Shown here one piece after another: positions 53,386 to 62,769 of a stretch of DNA of 64,000 nt; within the stretch, counting starts at the first letter, position 1; every line of letters begins with the position of its first letter. The DNA is taken from assembly GCA_041653015.1 (NCBI GenBank), contig JBAZGG010000003.1, positions 33,674 to 97,673 on the forward strand, given 5' to 3'. Under the pieces are notes generated by a model, which was given only the letters and a program-made list of their open reading frames with translations, did no database searches and was not told where the DNA came from. The position numbers were made by a program, and so were the translations under genes. Source of the stretch: JBAZGG01 sp041653015 (GTDB lineage Bacteria; Bacillota_I; Bacilli_A; RFN20; CAG-826).

Positions 53386-54239
53386 CGCTTTACCCTCTTC
53401 AAGACGACCTCTTCAATCAACGACGGAATATCTTTAATGCGTTTAATATCAATGCTTAAACCGCGTTGTTGTATCTGTTTTCCCACTTCGATAATCTGTG
53501 GTATTTCAAGCGAATATATGTTGTCTTTTTTTAAAAATAACTCTGATGGTGTGGTAACATTTTTAATCTCGCCATCATCCATGAGAATCACTCTATCGCA
53601 AAACGATAAGACGAGATCCATGCGATGGGTGATTAAAATCAGGCTCGTTCCTCTCTCGTGCACTTTTTCGAAAAGTGACATCATGTCTTTGGCTCCTCTG
53701 GGATCAAGACCGACAGTCGGTTCATCCAAAACCAAAATATCTGGTTTAAGGGCGAGGATACCAGCGATGGCTACACGCCTTTTTTCTCCACCGGAGAGCT
53801 CAAAAGGAGAACGCGCAAAAAAAGACTCGTCTAAACCGACATCTTTTAGGGCTTGATGAGCAATCTCGAGCGCTTCATTTTTATCAGAGCCAAAATTCCT
53901 CGGTCCAAAAGCCACATCTTTTTCAACGGTTTCTTCAAATAGCTGATATTCCGGGAACTGAAAAACGATTCCGACGTGCTTGCGCAGAGGTTTCAGTTTT
54001 TTTGTTCTTATCTTTCGATCTCTTGAGACGACAAAATTATCGATATAGACCGCTCCATCAGTTGGAATCAATAAGCCATTGAGCTGTTGAATCAATGTGG
54101 TTTTACCACATCCTGTTTGCCCGACGATCGCCGTGATAGAATCGGTTAAAATTTCAACATTGATGTTTTTTAAGGCCTCATAAGAAAAAGGTGTTTTCTT
54201 ATTGTAGATATAATCGACATTGACAAACTTTATCGGCAT
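53382..54239 (-). CDS. ecfA2: ECF transporter ATPase EcfA2
   Basis: An ABC ATPase of the ECF energizing module. Walker A GQTGCGKTT (about residues 40-48), signature LSGGEKRRVAIAG, Walker B ILVLDEPTVGLDP, switch His in ITHRMDL. The first region (VDYIYNKKTPFSYEALKNI) is typical of EcfA2. 285 residues. It overlaps ecfA1 by 10 nt and ecfT by 4 nt. Confidence 0.95.
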   Translation of the reverse strand: MPIKFVNVDYIYNKKTPFSYEALKNINVEILTDSITAIVGQTGCGKTTLIQQLNGLLIPTDGAVYIDNFVVSRDRKIRTKKLKPLRKHVGIVFQFPEYQLFEETVEKDVAFGPRNFGSDKNEALEIAHQALKDVGLDESFFARSPFELSGGEKRRVAIAGILALKPDILVLDEPTVGLDPRGAKDMMSLFEKVHERGTSLILITHRMDLVLSFCDRVILMDDGEIKNVTTPSELFLKKDNIYSLEIPQIIEVGKQIQQRGLSIDIKRIKDIPSLIEEVVLKRVKR

Positions 54240-55045
54240 ACGATGTCCACCAAATCTTGAACTGTCTTAGCCTCTGACATATCAATCCCACTATCTATAA
54301 GAGCGGATTTAAGCCGATAAAAAAATGGGAGATCAAGACGTATTTCTTCCAACTTTTGATTGCTTGAAAAAACCTCTTCAGGCGTCCCTTTCAAATATAC
54401 TTTGCCTTCGCTCATGACAATTATTTCATCGCTGAGAACGGCCTCTTCAATATCATGCGTGATCGAAAGGATGGTGAGCTTTGGATTATCCTCTCGCATC
54501 GTTTTTATCAATTCTCTTATCTCGCTTCGCGCTTTTGGATCGAGCATGGAAGTAGCCTCATCAAAAATCACGATGTCAGGGTGCATAGAAAGGATGCCGG
54601 CGATGGCTACGCGCTGCTTTTGACCACCGGATAGCGCAGAAGGCTCTTTATCAAGAAACTTCTCCATGTCAACTTTTTTAGCATAATCGACAATAATTCT
54701 GTCCATTTCACCATGAGGGGTGCATTTATTTTCTAGTCCAAAGGCCAAATCATCGCGAACTGTAGCTCCGATGAATTGGTTATCTGGATTTTGAAAAACA
54801 ATTCCCAAATACTTTCTCAATTCACCGATTGTTTTATCGTTTAATTCGCGATCAAAAATTTTGATTGAACCCTTTTTCGAATAGATGAGTCCAGTCAACA
54901 ATCTCGCTAAGGTTGATTTTCCACTGCCATTATGTCCAATAATAGATACATATCTGCCACTTTCAACGTCAAAAGAAACGTGATCGACGGCATTTTTCTT
55001 TCCATCGAAGGAGAACGAAATATTTTCAACCGAAATCGCTATCAT
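54230..55045 (-). CDS. ecfA1: ECF transporter ATPase EcfA1
   Basis: The second ABC ATPase of the module. Walker A GHNGSGKST (about residues 37-45), the Q-loop FQNPDNQFIGATVRDD characteristic of EcfA1, signature LSGGQKQRVAIAG, Walker B IVIFDEATSMLDP and ITHDIEEA. 271 residues. It is 1 nt downstream of comEB and overlaps ecfA2, so the whole comEB-ecfA1-ecfA2-ecfT-truA set looks like one transcript. Confidence 0.96.
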   Translation of the reverse strand: MIAISVENISFSFDGKKNAVDHVSFDVESGRYVSIIGHNGSGKSTLARLLTGLIYSKKGSIKIFDRELNDKTIGELRKYLGIVFQNPDNQFIGATVRDDLAFGLENKCTPHGEMDRIIVDYAKKVDMEKFLDKEPSALSGGQKQRVAIAGILSMHPDIVIFDEATSMLDPKARSEIRELIKTMREDNPKLTILSITHDIEEAVLSDEIIVMSEGKVYLKGTPEEVFSSNQKLEEIRLDLPFFYRLKSALIDSGIDMSEAKTVQDLVDIVCR

Positions 55046-55046
55046 T

Positions 55047-55523
55047 TTATCTCATTTCTATATCTGCCATACGACCTTCATATTTTCTTAATTGAACACC
55101 GGCGAGACCAAGCATTTTAATGCTCGCTTTCGTCTCTGTTGTCTCAGCGTATTTGTTATCGGCGTAGACGACTTCTTTGATGCCGACTTGAATGATCGCT
55201 TTAGCGCATTCATTGCATGGAAAAAGGGTGACGTAAAGAATACAATTCTTTAAAGCAGAACCGTTTCTCGTATTGAGAATCGCATTGAATTCAGCGTGAC
55301 ACACATATAAGTATTTCGAGTCTAAGCCTTCTCCCCTATCCCAGGAAAGAGATGATTCATCAATATTTCTTGGCATGCCATTATAGCCGATCGAAACGAC
55401 TTTGTGCTCGTCATCAACGATGCATGCCCCGACTTGTGTCATGGGGTCTTTGCTCCTCATGGATGCGAGTAGCGCAATGCCCATAAAATATTCATCCCAG
55501 GTAATGTTTTTTCTCGGTTTCAT
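55047..55523 (-). CDS. comEB: dCMP deaminase family protein (ComEB-like)
   Basis: Deaminates dCMP to dUMP for thymidylate synthesis; the Bacillus homologue is ComEB. It begins ITWDEYFMGIALLASMRSKDP. The zinc site is CHAEFNAILN (His and Glu) with PCNECAKAI (two Cys). 158 residues is normal. The upstream promoter region has CATTAT-ATC-ATAATG (55550-55564), overlapping a TATAAT-like -10. No competence genes comEA/comEC are adjacent, so a nucleotide role is favoured. Confidence 0.93.
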   Translation of the reverse strand: MKPRKNITWDEYFMGIALLASMRSKDPMTQVGACIVDDEHKVVSIGYNGMPRNIDESSLSWDRGEGLDSKYLYVCHAEFNAILNTRNGSALKNCILYVTLFPCNECAKAIIQVGIKEVVYADNKYAETTETKASIKMLGLAGVQLRKYEGRMADIEMR

Positions 55524-55609
55524 AATAATTCCTCATTAAAAGCACGATACATTATATCATAATGTTAGGAATATTTTAGATTAGAGGTTTCATTTATCCA
55601 ACAAATATA

Positions 55610-57238
55610 TTAGCGAAGTTTTATCAGAGCGCATTCATACGGCAATAATCGATCGATTTTCTCATAATCATCTCGCCCATAATTCGAAAGCAAAACTCGA
55701 CCCCTTATAAAAAGAGGGTTAGGCACCGCTTTGCTGCCGAGATTGATGACGACTTGATACTCGCTTCCGAGATAATTGCGAGCATACGAAATCAGATTGC
55801 CGCGAGTGTGAAGAGGATGAAAATCTCCCAAGCATAGAGCGCTGTGCTCCTTTTTAATACGTATCAACGCTTTATAAAAAGAGAGTATAGAATCGGGATT
55901 GTTCTCTTGATCGCTGACATTTACGCCAGCGCTATTTTGGCTGAACGGAAGCCATGGCACACCCGTTGAAAAACCACCACCATTTGATGAATTCCATCGC
56001 ATGGGCGTTCTCGCGTTGTCGCGACCGATATCATTGACAATTTTAAGAGCTTTGCTTTCGCTATAGTGAAGTTTATTTTTTAATGTGTTAAAAACATTAA
56101 TGCTCAAAACATCTTTAAATTCATCGACGCGATTAAAGGTATGGTTGGCCATCCCGATCTCTTCGCCTTGATAAATAAAGCTTGTCCCGCGAAGTGTCAA
56201 CAAGAACATCGCGAGCGCTTTTGATGATTCGTCGCGATATTTTGCGCTGCCAAAACGAGAGAGGCTTCGCGGCTGATCGTGATTTTCGAAATAGTTTGCG
56301 TTCCATTCGATCTCCTCTTGCCAACGGAAAAGAATCCTTTTAAATCTTGATGCACTAAATTTTTTAATGAAGACCGGAATTGTTCTGCGATCGACATACA
56401 TGTGATCAAAATGGAAAATCATGTCGAGTTCGTTTGGAACATATCTCTTCGCTTCCGCGATTGACACTCGATAGCACTCCCCTATCGTCATAGTCTCCTT
56501 CGCATCAAAAACATCCTTTTTAAAGCGTTGCAGGAGAAGATGGCATCCCTCTTGATCAGCATATAATTCTCGACCCGTTTCAAATAATCTTCGCTTCCCA
56601 TCATTCAGCGACGTTTTAAATATATTGTTGATGACATCCATGCGAAAACCATAAACGCCTAAAGAGAGCCAATATTTCATTATCTCTTCCACTTCTTTAA
56701 TGACTTGAGGGTTGCGGTAGTTTAAATCAGCTTGCTCCTCACTATAGAGATGGAGATACCAAAGATCTGTTTTCTCGTCATGCTTCCACGCTTTATCAGC
56801 AAAGAGCGATTGCCAATTGTTAGGAGCCTTATGATTATCTCTTCTTCCAAGCCTCCAAAAGTAATAATCGCGATATGGAGATTCTTTCTCTTTAGATTTA
56901 ATAAACCATTCGTGCTCGATGGATGTGTGATTGATGACGAGATCCATGACGATTCTCATCCCCGATCGATTTGCTTTTTCAATGAGTTCCTTCATGTCGC
57001 CCATCGAACCATATTCGGGGTTGATATCGTAATATGAAGAGACGTCATAACCAAAATCGGCATTCGGAGATTTATAAACTGGGGAAAGCCAAATGATGCC
57101 GATGCCTAAATCTTTTAAATATGGCAGTTTAGAGATTATACCTTGAATATCGCCAATGCCATCGCCATTAGAATCACAAAAAGAGCGAGGGTATATCTGA
57201 TAGACGACGTTATTTTTATAAAATTTATTATCGAGCAT
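55610..57238 (-). CDS. malL: GH13 alpha-glucosidase (oligo-1,6-glucosidase/trehalose-6-P hydrolase type)
   Basis: A 542-residue GH13_31 enzyme hydrolysing terminal alpha-glucosidic bonds of short oligosaccharides. It opens VVYQIYPRSFCDSNGDGIGD; the four GH13 regions are DLVINHTS, GFRMDVIN (nucleophile Asp, about residue 200), MTIGECY (acid Glu) and ENHDQPRS. No signal peptide, so substrates arrive by transport. No sugar-transport genes adjoin it. Isomaltose/maltose-type versus trehalose-6-phosphate specificity is not resolved. The start is in frame with the end of a small membrane-protein gene (11-nt overlap). Confidence 0.9.
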   Translation of the reverse strand: MLDNKFYKNNVVYQIYPRSFCDSNGDGIGDIQGIISKLPYLKDLGIGIIWLSPVYKSPNADFGYDVSSYYDINPEYGSMGDMKELIEKANRSGMRIVMDLVINHTSIEHEWFIKSKEKESPYRDYYFWRLGRRDNHKAPNNWQSLFADKAWKHDEKTDLWYLHLYSEEQADLNYRNPQVIKEVEEIMKYWLSLGVYGFRMDVINNIFKTSLNDGKRRLFETGRELYADQEGCHLLLQRFKKDVFDAKETMTIGECYRVSIAEAKRYVPNELDMIFHFDHMYVDRRTIPVFIKKFSASRFKRILFRWQEEIEWNANYFENHDQPRSLSRFGSAKYRDESSKALAMFLLTLRGTSFIYQGEEIGMANHTFNRVDEFKDVLSINVFNTLKNKLHYSESKALKIVNDIGRDNARTPMRWNSSNGGGFSTGVPWLPFSQNSAGVNVSDQENNPDSILSFYKALIRIKKEHSALCLGDFHPLHTRGNLISYARNYLGSEYQVVINLGSKAVPNPLFIRGRVLLSNYGRDDYEKIDRLLPYECALIKLR

Positions 57239-57419
57239 TGTTTAAACAGATGATGACGATGATGCAGATCAACATTAGGACAGCGATCACTCCACAGACG
57301 ATCAAAGGGACGAGAGGAAAATGATAACCTTGGCCTTTTTTCTCTTCTTCAGTCAACAAAGATTGATCGACTTCCAGATCCTTATCTTTTCTTTCTACTT
57401 GTGAATTTTTGTCGTCCAT
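57228..57419 (-). CDS. Small single-span membrane protein, unknown
   Basis: A 63-residue protein I do not recognise. The first 34 residues are charged, then one transmembrane helix (about 35-59) and a short NNAR tail. It overlaps malL by 11 nt and starts 3 nt past folT. The layout is like that of the 96-residue protein at 17520. Confidence 0.55.
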   Translation of the reverse strand: MDDKNSQVERKDKDLEVDQSLLTEEEKKGQGYHFPLVPLIVCGVIAVLMLICIIVIICLNNAR

Positions 57420-57422
57420 CTG

Positions 57423-58214
57423 TTAATTTACCACGCCATTATTTGAGTTGACTTTACTATAGAGTAATAAGAGATAAGATACAACAAAAGTATTGAGAGG
57501 GACGTCGATAAAAAGCATGATGGATTGTGCAAAGAAGATAAAGAGAAAGTCTACTTCATACATGAGCGATTTCACCAATGAACCGATGATTAGCATGAGG
57601 ATCAATTCACAGATCAAGGAGATAAAGGCTATCTCGTATGGGCTTGGTAAATTAGGATAATCGAGCACTCTCTTTTGGAATTGTTTATTGACAAAGAAAA
57701 GGCTGACGCTCATCCCGATCATCAAGACAAAAGATATCGATAGAATCAATGTCTTAGACAGAACATCGAATTCATACACTTTATTCCCGTAGAGAGTTAT
57801 AGAATCGTTGAGAATTAAAAATACTAAAACAAAAATCCACAAAAGAAACATCACTCCGTAGATAATCCATGGCTGTTTAAAGGAAAAACGTATCTTTTTT
57901 GTGAGAAATAGCAAAAGCCAAGGGAGAATGCCTAAACAGCCATAGATGATCGTGATGAACGGATTGATGTTCGACAGACCTGTTGAGGGAAAGACTACGA
58001 GACCTAACAAGTCGCTCCCCACGCCGATGACAGCGCCATATAACGGACCTAACAAAATTGAACTAAAGATGATCAATGAAGGGCCTAGCGAGAGTCTTAT
58101 AAACGGGAGTGATGGAATGCTTATCAAGGCCGGTAAACGCGTTCCTAAAATGGTCAGGACGAGCATCATCGCCGACAGCGTTATCTTCTGGACATTAGAA
58201 AGTTTTATCATCAT
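57423..58214 (-). CDS. folT: ECF transporter S component, folate (FolT-like)
   Basis: A 263-residue polytopic protein of the ECF S-component class. FIRLSLGPSLIIFSSILLGP then GAVIGVGSDLLGL (about residues 37-73) matches the FolT pattern. It is coupled to folC by ATGA overlap: FolT imports folate and FolC traps it as the polyglutamate. It would use EcfA1/A2/T encoded about 3 kb away. It is longer than usual FolT (about 170-190 residues), with extra C-terminal helices. No THF riboswitch is seen, as the gene lies inside an operon. Confidence 0.83.
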   Translation of the reverse strand: MMIKLSNVQKITLSAMMLVLTILGTRLPALISIPSLPFIRLSLGPSLIIFSSILLGPLYGAVIGVGSDLLGLVVFPSTGLSNINPFITIIYGCLGILPWLLLFLTKKIRFSFKQPWIIYGVMFLLWIFVLVFLILNDSITLYGNKVYEFDVLSKTLILSISFVLMIGMSVSLFFVNKQFQKRVLDYPNLPSPYEIAFISLICELILMLIIGSLVKSLMYEVDFLFIFFAQSIMLFIDVPLNTFVVSYLLLLYSKVNSNNGVVN

Positions 58215-59449
58215 CTTTTGTCCTCGGAGAGCAAATATTGTCTTACGACATTAGAAAAAGCCAATGAGCCCGTGACGAGAATAATATCGTCGGGATATTT
58301 CGTCGTGTACTCTTTTAATGCGTGCCTGAAATCAGAATCGAAATGATAGTCATCGAGATATAGGAAATAATTCTCTTCAGTCCTCGCTCTTTTATGATCA
58401 AAAGTCGTGATGACGACTTCGCTCGTCTCGCGATTTAAACTCGTCAGCATCAAATCGATGTTTTTATCTTTAAAAACCGCGAAAAGCACGCGAATGGCTT
58501 TGCCATTAGCGACTTTCTGTATGGCCACCATCAAAGCATCCATGGCTTCAGGATTATGCGCACCATCGATGATGATGTTAGGGGCAAAAAATTCAAAGCG
58601 GGAAGGCAATGTTGGCATCGCCAATCCGGTCTTAATAGCACCTTCCGAAACATAAATGACATCCATCAATATCTTCACAGCCTCAACAGCGAGGCAAGCA
58701 TTGAGAAGTTGATAGTCCGCTGGAGTGTTGATAATCAAACCTTTGTACGGCTTGTAATCAAAAGAATAATAGCGATTGTCATGTAACACTTCGGCATGAT
58801 AATCATCGACGCGATAAAGAGGTGCATCACATCGCTTTGTCTTCAATAGGATTGGGTATTCCGCATCTTCTGACAATTTGCCGATGAGCACAGGTGTATC
58901 ATCCTTGATAATGCCTGATTTAGAATCGGCGATCTCCGAGACTGTTCTACCGAGATAACCTGTGTGTTCCAAAGAGACAGTGGTGATGATCGATAGCGAG
59001 GGAATAAAACAATTTGTCGCATCTAGATATCCACCCATACCGGTTTCCACAACAGCGATATCGACGTTTTGATCTGCAAAGTATATAAAAGCGATGAACG
59101 TTTGGATTTCAAAAGATGAAAGTCTGCATTCAGCAAACCTATCACCATACCGATTTAAAATCGACAGATAATCTTGAAGAGAAATATCGATTCCATCAAC
59201 GCTTATCATCTCTAGCGGAGAGAATAAGAAAGGCGACATAAAGAGTCCGACTTTTTGCCCATTAGCGAGGTAGATATCTCTAATAAAATTAGCTGTGCTA
59301 CCTTTTCCATTTGTGCCAGTGATATGGATAGATTTTTTGTCGAAAGAAAAATGCATTTCTTTCAGAAATTTGTCAAAATTGTCACGCTCATATGTCGAGT
59401 AATCTCTCTTTGAAAAATACTCTTTGAGACCATCGAGATCGGATATCAT
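58211..59449 (-). CDS. folC: Folylpolyglutamate synthase (FolC family)
   Basis: A Mur-ligase-like ATPase adding gamma-linked glutamates to folates, and in some bacteria also making dihydrofolate. P-loop ITGTNGKGSTANF (about residues 41-53), VVETGMGGYLDATN (about 130) and IIDGAHNPEAMDAL near residue 301. 412 residues is normal. It overlaps both smpB and folT by 4 nt. Confidence 0.95.
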   Translation of the reverse strand: MISDLDGLKEYFSKRDYSTYERDNFDKFLKEMHFSFDKKSIHITGTNGKGSTANFIRDIYLANGQKVGLFMSPFLFSPLEMISVDGIDISLQDYLSILNRYGDRFAECRLSSFEIQTFIAFIYFADQNVDIAVVETGMGGYLDATNCFIPSLSIITTVSLEHTGYLGRTVSEIADSKSGIIKDDTPVLIGKLSEDAEYPILLKTKRCDAPLYRVDDYHAEVLHDNRYYSFDYKPYKGLIINTPADYQLLNACLAVEAVKILMDVIYVSEGAIKTGLAMPTLPSRFEFFAPNIIIDGAHNPEAMDALMVAIQKVANGKAIRVLFAVFKDKNIDLMLTSLNRETSEVVITTFDHKRARTEENYFLYLDDYHFDSDFRHALKEYTTKYPDDIILVTGSLAFSNVVRQYLLSEDKR

Positions 59450-59916
59450 AATTCTCTTCCCTTATTCTTAATAGCCTTGTCGATAGCACGGCTGTCATCT
59501 CTCTTCTTCATCGATTCGCGCTTGTCGAAATTATTTTTTCCTTTTCCAAGTGCGATTTCAATTTTGGCCTTGCCCTTTTTTAAATATAGTTTCGTCGGAA
59601 TAATGGCATACCCTTTTTCATTCATTTTGGCAGAGATTTTGTCTATTTCATGCTGATGTAAAAGCAATCGGCGCGTTCGAAGCGGGTCATGATTAAAAAT
59701 ATTGCCCTTTTCGTATGGAGAGATATGCATGTTGAGGATGTAGGCTTCGCCATTCCTGATGAGGACATAGGCATCAGAGATAGTCGCACCATGACATTTG
59801 ATCGATTTGATCTCCGTGCCTTTCAATTCTAAGCCACACTCAAGAAAATCACTTAAAAAATAATTAAATGACGCTTTGGGATTTCGAACTAAAATTTTAA
59901 TCGGATCTTTATTCAT
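59446..59916 (-). CDS. smpB: SsrA-binding protein SmpB
   Basis: Brings tmRNA to stalled ribosomes in trans-translation. ECGLELKGTEIKSIKC, NGEAYILNMHISPYEKG and RTRRLLLHQHEIDKI are diagnostic. The ATG at 59916 (156 residues) follows TTGGAGC; the in-frame upstream start is weaker. The tmRNA gene itself was not found in this window. It overlaps folC by 4 nt. Confidence 0.96.
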   Translation of the reverse strand: MNKDPIKILVRNPKASFNYFLSDFLECGLELKGTEIKSIKCHGATISDAYVLIRNGEAYILNMHISPYEKGNIFNHDPLRTRRLLLHQHEIDKISAKMNEKGYAIIPTKLYLKKGKAKIEIALGKGKNNFDKRESMKKRDDSRAIDKAIKNKGREL

Positions 59917-59985
59917 AAGTGCTCCAAGCACAAAAAATTATACATTTTTTTATTCCTGTTTACATTAATATAAATATAAAAGTGG

Positions 59986-60462
59986 CTATTTCTTTAATTT
60001 TTTGTCCTGTTTTGTTAACAGAAAAACAAGGATTGAGGACAAGAAAAACCCTGAGAAATCTAGAATCACATCATAAAGCTGAGGCGAACGCGAAACTTGA
60101 AACATCTGAATAAATTCAGAGGAGACTGCTAAGAGAATTCCAAAGGTGAGAGCGATCAGTAGCGATTTTCTTTTCGGAAAGAAATAATGACAGACCGAGA
60201 ATAGAGATAGGCCATCGACAGCGAAGAGTAAAAAATGTCCGATTAATTTCCGTATTTCAAAGTTGGTCACAGAGATTTCATAGGCGTTGAGGTTTCTCTG
60301 AATGATAAATTCATGAACCGCGATAAAGAGCGAGGAGAAGAATCCGCTTTGAGTCGAGGACTCACTGCCGCTTGAAAATGAAAAGCGAATTATCAAAAAA
60401 GTTGCAAGACAAAATATGATGATATTAATCAGTAAGAAGACCTGCTGATAACGTTTTCTCAT
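59986..60462 (-). CDS. VanZ-like family membrane protein
   Basis: A 158-residue VanZ-like protein with about four transmembrane helices. SFSSGSESS (residues 28-36), KLIGHFLLFAVDGLSLF and the terminal RSPQLYDVILDFSGFF match the VanZ pattern (R-x5-D-x3-D-x-x-G). VanZ homologues include teicoplanin-resistance accessory proteins but most have no known role. No van genes are nearby, so glycopeptide resistance should not be assumed. Confidence 0.85.
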   Translation of the reverse strand: MRKRYQQVFLLINIIIFCLATFLIIRFSFSSGSESSTQSGFFSSLFIAVHEFIIQRNLNAYEISVTNFEIRKLIGHFLLFAVDGLSLFSVCHYFFPKRKSLLIALTFGILLAVSSEFIQMFQVSRSPQLYDVILDFSGFFLSSILVFLLTKQDKKLKK

Positions 60463-60480
60463 ATAGGCTATTATAGCGAA

Positions 60481-61167
60481 TTATTGAAGAACAAAAAAAT
60501 ATATAGCGAAAAACTGGAGTACTGTTCCAGCGAGAACAAAAAAGTGAAAGACGGTGTGCATCCACTTCTTCTTTTTGCCAATCCCATAGATAATCGCTCC
60601 AGCAGAATAAGCGATTCCGCCAAATAAAAGCAACAGCGCTCCACTCAAACCAACGGCTTTAATAACGGTTGGAAAAGCGACGATTATCGACCACCCCGCC
60701 ACGAGATTGCATATCATGGACAAAATTTTATATTTTTTAATATTTATTGAGTTGAAAACGGTACCGATTATACAGGCGAGTAGCATAACCGAGAATACAA
60801 CCCATCCCGTTGTGCCAATACCTGGAAGATACCCTTCGACATTTCTTAATGAAATCAGACAGAAAGGAGTGTATGTTCCACAGATGAGAAAGTATACTGA
60901 ATCATGATCGAGAACGCGAAGCACTTTTTTACCTTTGACGTTTTTGCTCAACGAATGGTATAAGCACGACATCGTGTAGAGAACAACGATGCTAAAAATG
61001 TAGAAGGAAATAGAACAGATAATCCATGGATCACCGCTTGGAATAGCCTTCAAAAGAAGAAAGACTCCAGCGACGATGCCAAAGACAGCGCCCAATCCGT
61101 GCGAGATGGCATTCCATAGCTCTTCAGCAAAAGAATATTTCGGTATTTCAATGTCGCGGGTTTTCAT
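60481..61167 (-). CDS. Hemolysin III family (PAQR/YqfA-like) protein
   Basis: A 228-residue, seven-helix protein of the PAQR/hemolysin III class. HGLGAVFGIVAG, CLYHSLSKNVKGK, the conserved DHDSVYFLICGTYTPF (about residues 76-91), and HTVFHFFVLAG near the end place the zinc-site Ser, Asp and His residues. Family members are thought to act on ceramide-like or phospholipid substrates; the haemolysin name is historical. AAGG precedes the ATG at 61167, replacing a longer frame. Confidence 0.9.
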   Translation of the reverse strand: MKTRDIEIPKYSFAEELWNAISHGLGAVFGIVAGVFLLLKAIPSGDPWIICSISFYIFSIVVLYTMSCLYHSLSKNVKGKKVLRVLDHDSVYFLICGTYTPFCLISLRNVEGYLPGIGTTGWVVFSVMLLACIIGTVFNSINIKKYKILSMICNLVAGWSIIVAFPTVIKAVGLSGALLLLFGGIAYSAGAIIYGIGKKKKWMHTVFHFFVLAGTVLQFFAIYFFVLQ

Positions 61168-61186
61168 CGATGTGAACCTTGACAAA

Positions 61187-61215
61187 ATGATAAGTAGTAG
61201 AACGCAAAAAAGCAA
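61187..61215 (-). promoter_or_regulatory. Promoter of the hemolysin III gene
   Basis: Minus-strand TTGCTT (61210-61215), 17 nt, TATCAT (61187-61192), about 20 nt ahead of the start. Good spacing, two mismatches in the -35 box and one in the -10 box. Confidence 0.5.
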
Positions 61216-61296
61216 GATAAATAGTTTGAAATACTATATATTAGTGTTCGCAGAAAAAAACTCGCTGATAGTCAATGCGAAAATCACCTTAACACC

Positions 61297-62484
61297 CTAT
61301 TGAATAAATGGCTTGTCGATATGAACGACTAAATTGATTCTTTTATCAGATTTTGCGTTTAATTTCTTTTTGAGATAAGCGATGATTGTATCATCGTTCA
61401 TTTTAAAGTCAAACGGAACGATGATATCAAAGATTAAATTGGTGTGCGTGTTGCCGTGAACTGCGCGAAAATCGTGAATTGAAAGCGATGGTGAAAGTTC
61501 TTTAAGAAAGTTTACAGCCTCTTCTCTCAATGAAATAGTTAATGGATTCGAATTATCGATTGGATCCATGTGAATAACCAAGTCGATGCTGTATTTATTC
61601 TTGATGTCTTGTTCGATGGAATCGATCAAATCATGCGAGACGATTATATCCTTCTTTGAATCGACTTCGACATGCAAAGACATAAACACTTTTGTCGGAC
61701 CATACATGTGGCACATGACATCATGAATCCCGAGCACACCATCTTTAGTCTTGATCTCATCGACAACTTTTTTAACCAAATTTTTATCGGCAGCTTTTCC
61801 GATTAATGGATCGCTTGTCTCCTTGATCATCTTTATCCCGCTAAAAGCGACAAAGCAAGCCATCAACGCACCTAGATAGCCATCGAGGAAGAGCCAATTG
61901 CACGCGAAAGCTAAAATTGTTGAGATTAAAATGAACAATGTCGATAATGAATCGGTTAAGGAGTCGACGCTTAAGGCCTTTAAAGCCACGCTGTTGATGA
62001 TTTTGGACATTCTATAATAGAAATAGCCTTGAATCAGTTTTAGGGCAACGGCAAAGCCTAAAATGGCAAAAGTCCAAATATATTTCCAATCATCTAATCG
62101 CTCGTACTCGTTCGCAATAATTTTCTGAACTGAGGTATAGAAAAGAATGCACGCCAGGGCTACAACGACAACACTGACGATTAATCCAGCGATATATTCA
62201 AGTCTTTGATGCCCAAACGGATGTTCTTTATCAGCGGGTTTCGCCGATATTTTAAAACCGATTAGAGTGATGAGCGATGTCGCCATGTCGGATAGGTTAT
62301 TGATGGAATCGCCGATGATGGCAATAGAGAAGGTCAAAATACCGAAGACTATCTTCAAGACGAATAACAGAAAATTTGTGATGATGCCAAAACAAGCCGA
62401 CAACTTTCCGTGATTAGCGCGAACATTGATGTCATCGACATCTTTATAGTTCTTAATGAATAGTTTTCTAAAGAATGTGAGCAT
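61297..62484 (-). CDS. Cation diffusion facilitator (CDF) transporter
   Basis: A 395-residue CDF protein exporting a divalent metal (zinc, iron or manganese) using the proton gradient. Six hydrophobic segments lie in residues 30-230. GDSINNLSDMATS (about residues 57-69) with the later HPFGHQRLEY, and DSLTDSLS, carry metal-site Asp/His. The C-terminal cytosolic domain (HDVMCHMYG...LHVEVD) is typical. The ATG at 62484 is used; the frame also opens at TTG 62496. Which metal is transported is not readable. Confidence 0.92.
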   Translation of the reverse strand: MLTFFRKLFIKNYKDVDDINVRANHGKLSACFGIITNFLLFVLKIVFGILTFSIAIIGDSINNLSDMATSLITLIGFKISAKPADKEHPFGHQRLEYIAGLIVSVVVVALACILFYTSVQKIIANEYERLDDWKYIWTFAILGFAVALKLIQGYFYYRMSKIINSVALKALSVDSLTDSLSTLFILISTILAFACNWLFLDGYLGALMACFVAFSGIKMIKETSDPLIGKAADKNLVKKVVDEIKTKDGVLGIHDVMCHMYGPTKVFMSLHVEVDSKKDIIVSHDLIDSIEQDIKNKYSIDLVIHMDPIDNSNPLTISLREEAVNFLKELSPSLSIHDFRAVHGNTHTNLIFDIIVPFDFKMNDDTIIAYLKKKLNAKSDKRINLVVHIDKPFIQ

Positions 62485-62508
62485 AATTAATGGCAAAGCA
62501 TTAACACT

Positions 62509-62536
62509 ACTATACGCATTTTATATAAAAAAACAA
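62509..62536 (-). promoter_or_regulatory. Possible promoter of the CDF gene
   Basis: Minus-strand TTGTTT (62531-62536), 16 nt, TATAGT (62509-62514). It lies about 25 nt ahead of the ATG, giving a very short leader with no clear Shine-Dalgarno. Confidence 0.4.
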
Positions 62537-62710
62537 TATTTTAGTATGTTCCAACGCTTTTCTTAACACCATCAATATTGCTATCAACAGTATAAATTCG
62601 CATGAAGTTAAAATAAAGATCTTCCACTGTTATCAGCAACATAACCCATTGTTAATCGATCATGCGTCTTTATGTACATTATCCCTGTATATAAAATCAT
62701 GATTATTAGT

Positions 62711-62743
62711 ATAAAAAACGCGTACACATGAGCGTACGCGTTT
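62711..62743 (-). terminator. Rho-independent terminator of the surface-protein gene
   Basis: Minus-strand AAACGCGTAC and GTACGCGTTT form a perfect 10-bp stem around GCTCATGT, followed by TTTAT. It lies 26 nt past the stop codon. Confidence 0.8.
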
Positions 62744-62769
62744 AGAAATCAATGATTAGTTAACGATAA

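Noticed and set aside
59986..60462. Glycopeptide resistance from the VanZ-like protein
   Set aside because: Only the family fold is present; no vanHAX or regulators are nearby, and most VanZ-like proteins are unrelated to resistance.
60481..61167. Haemolytic toxin
   Set aside because: The hemolysin III name is historical; the sequence is a PAQR-type membrane protein with conserved enzyme-like residues.
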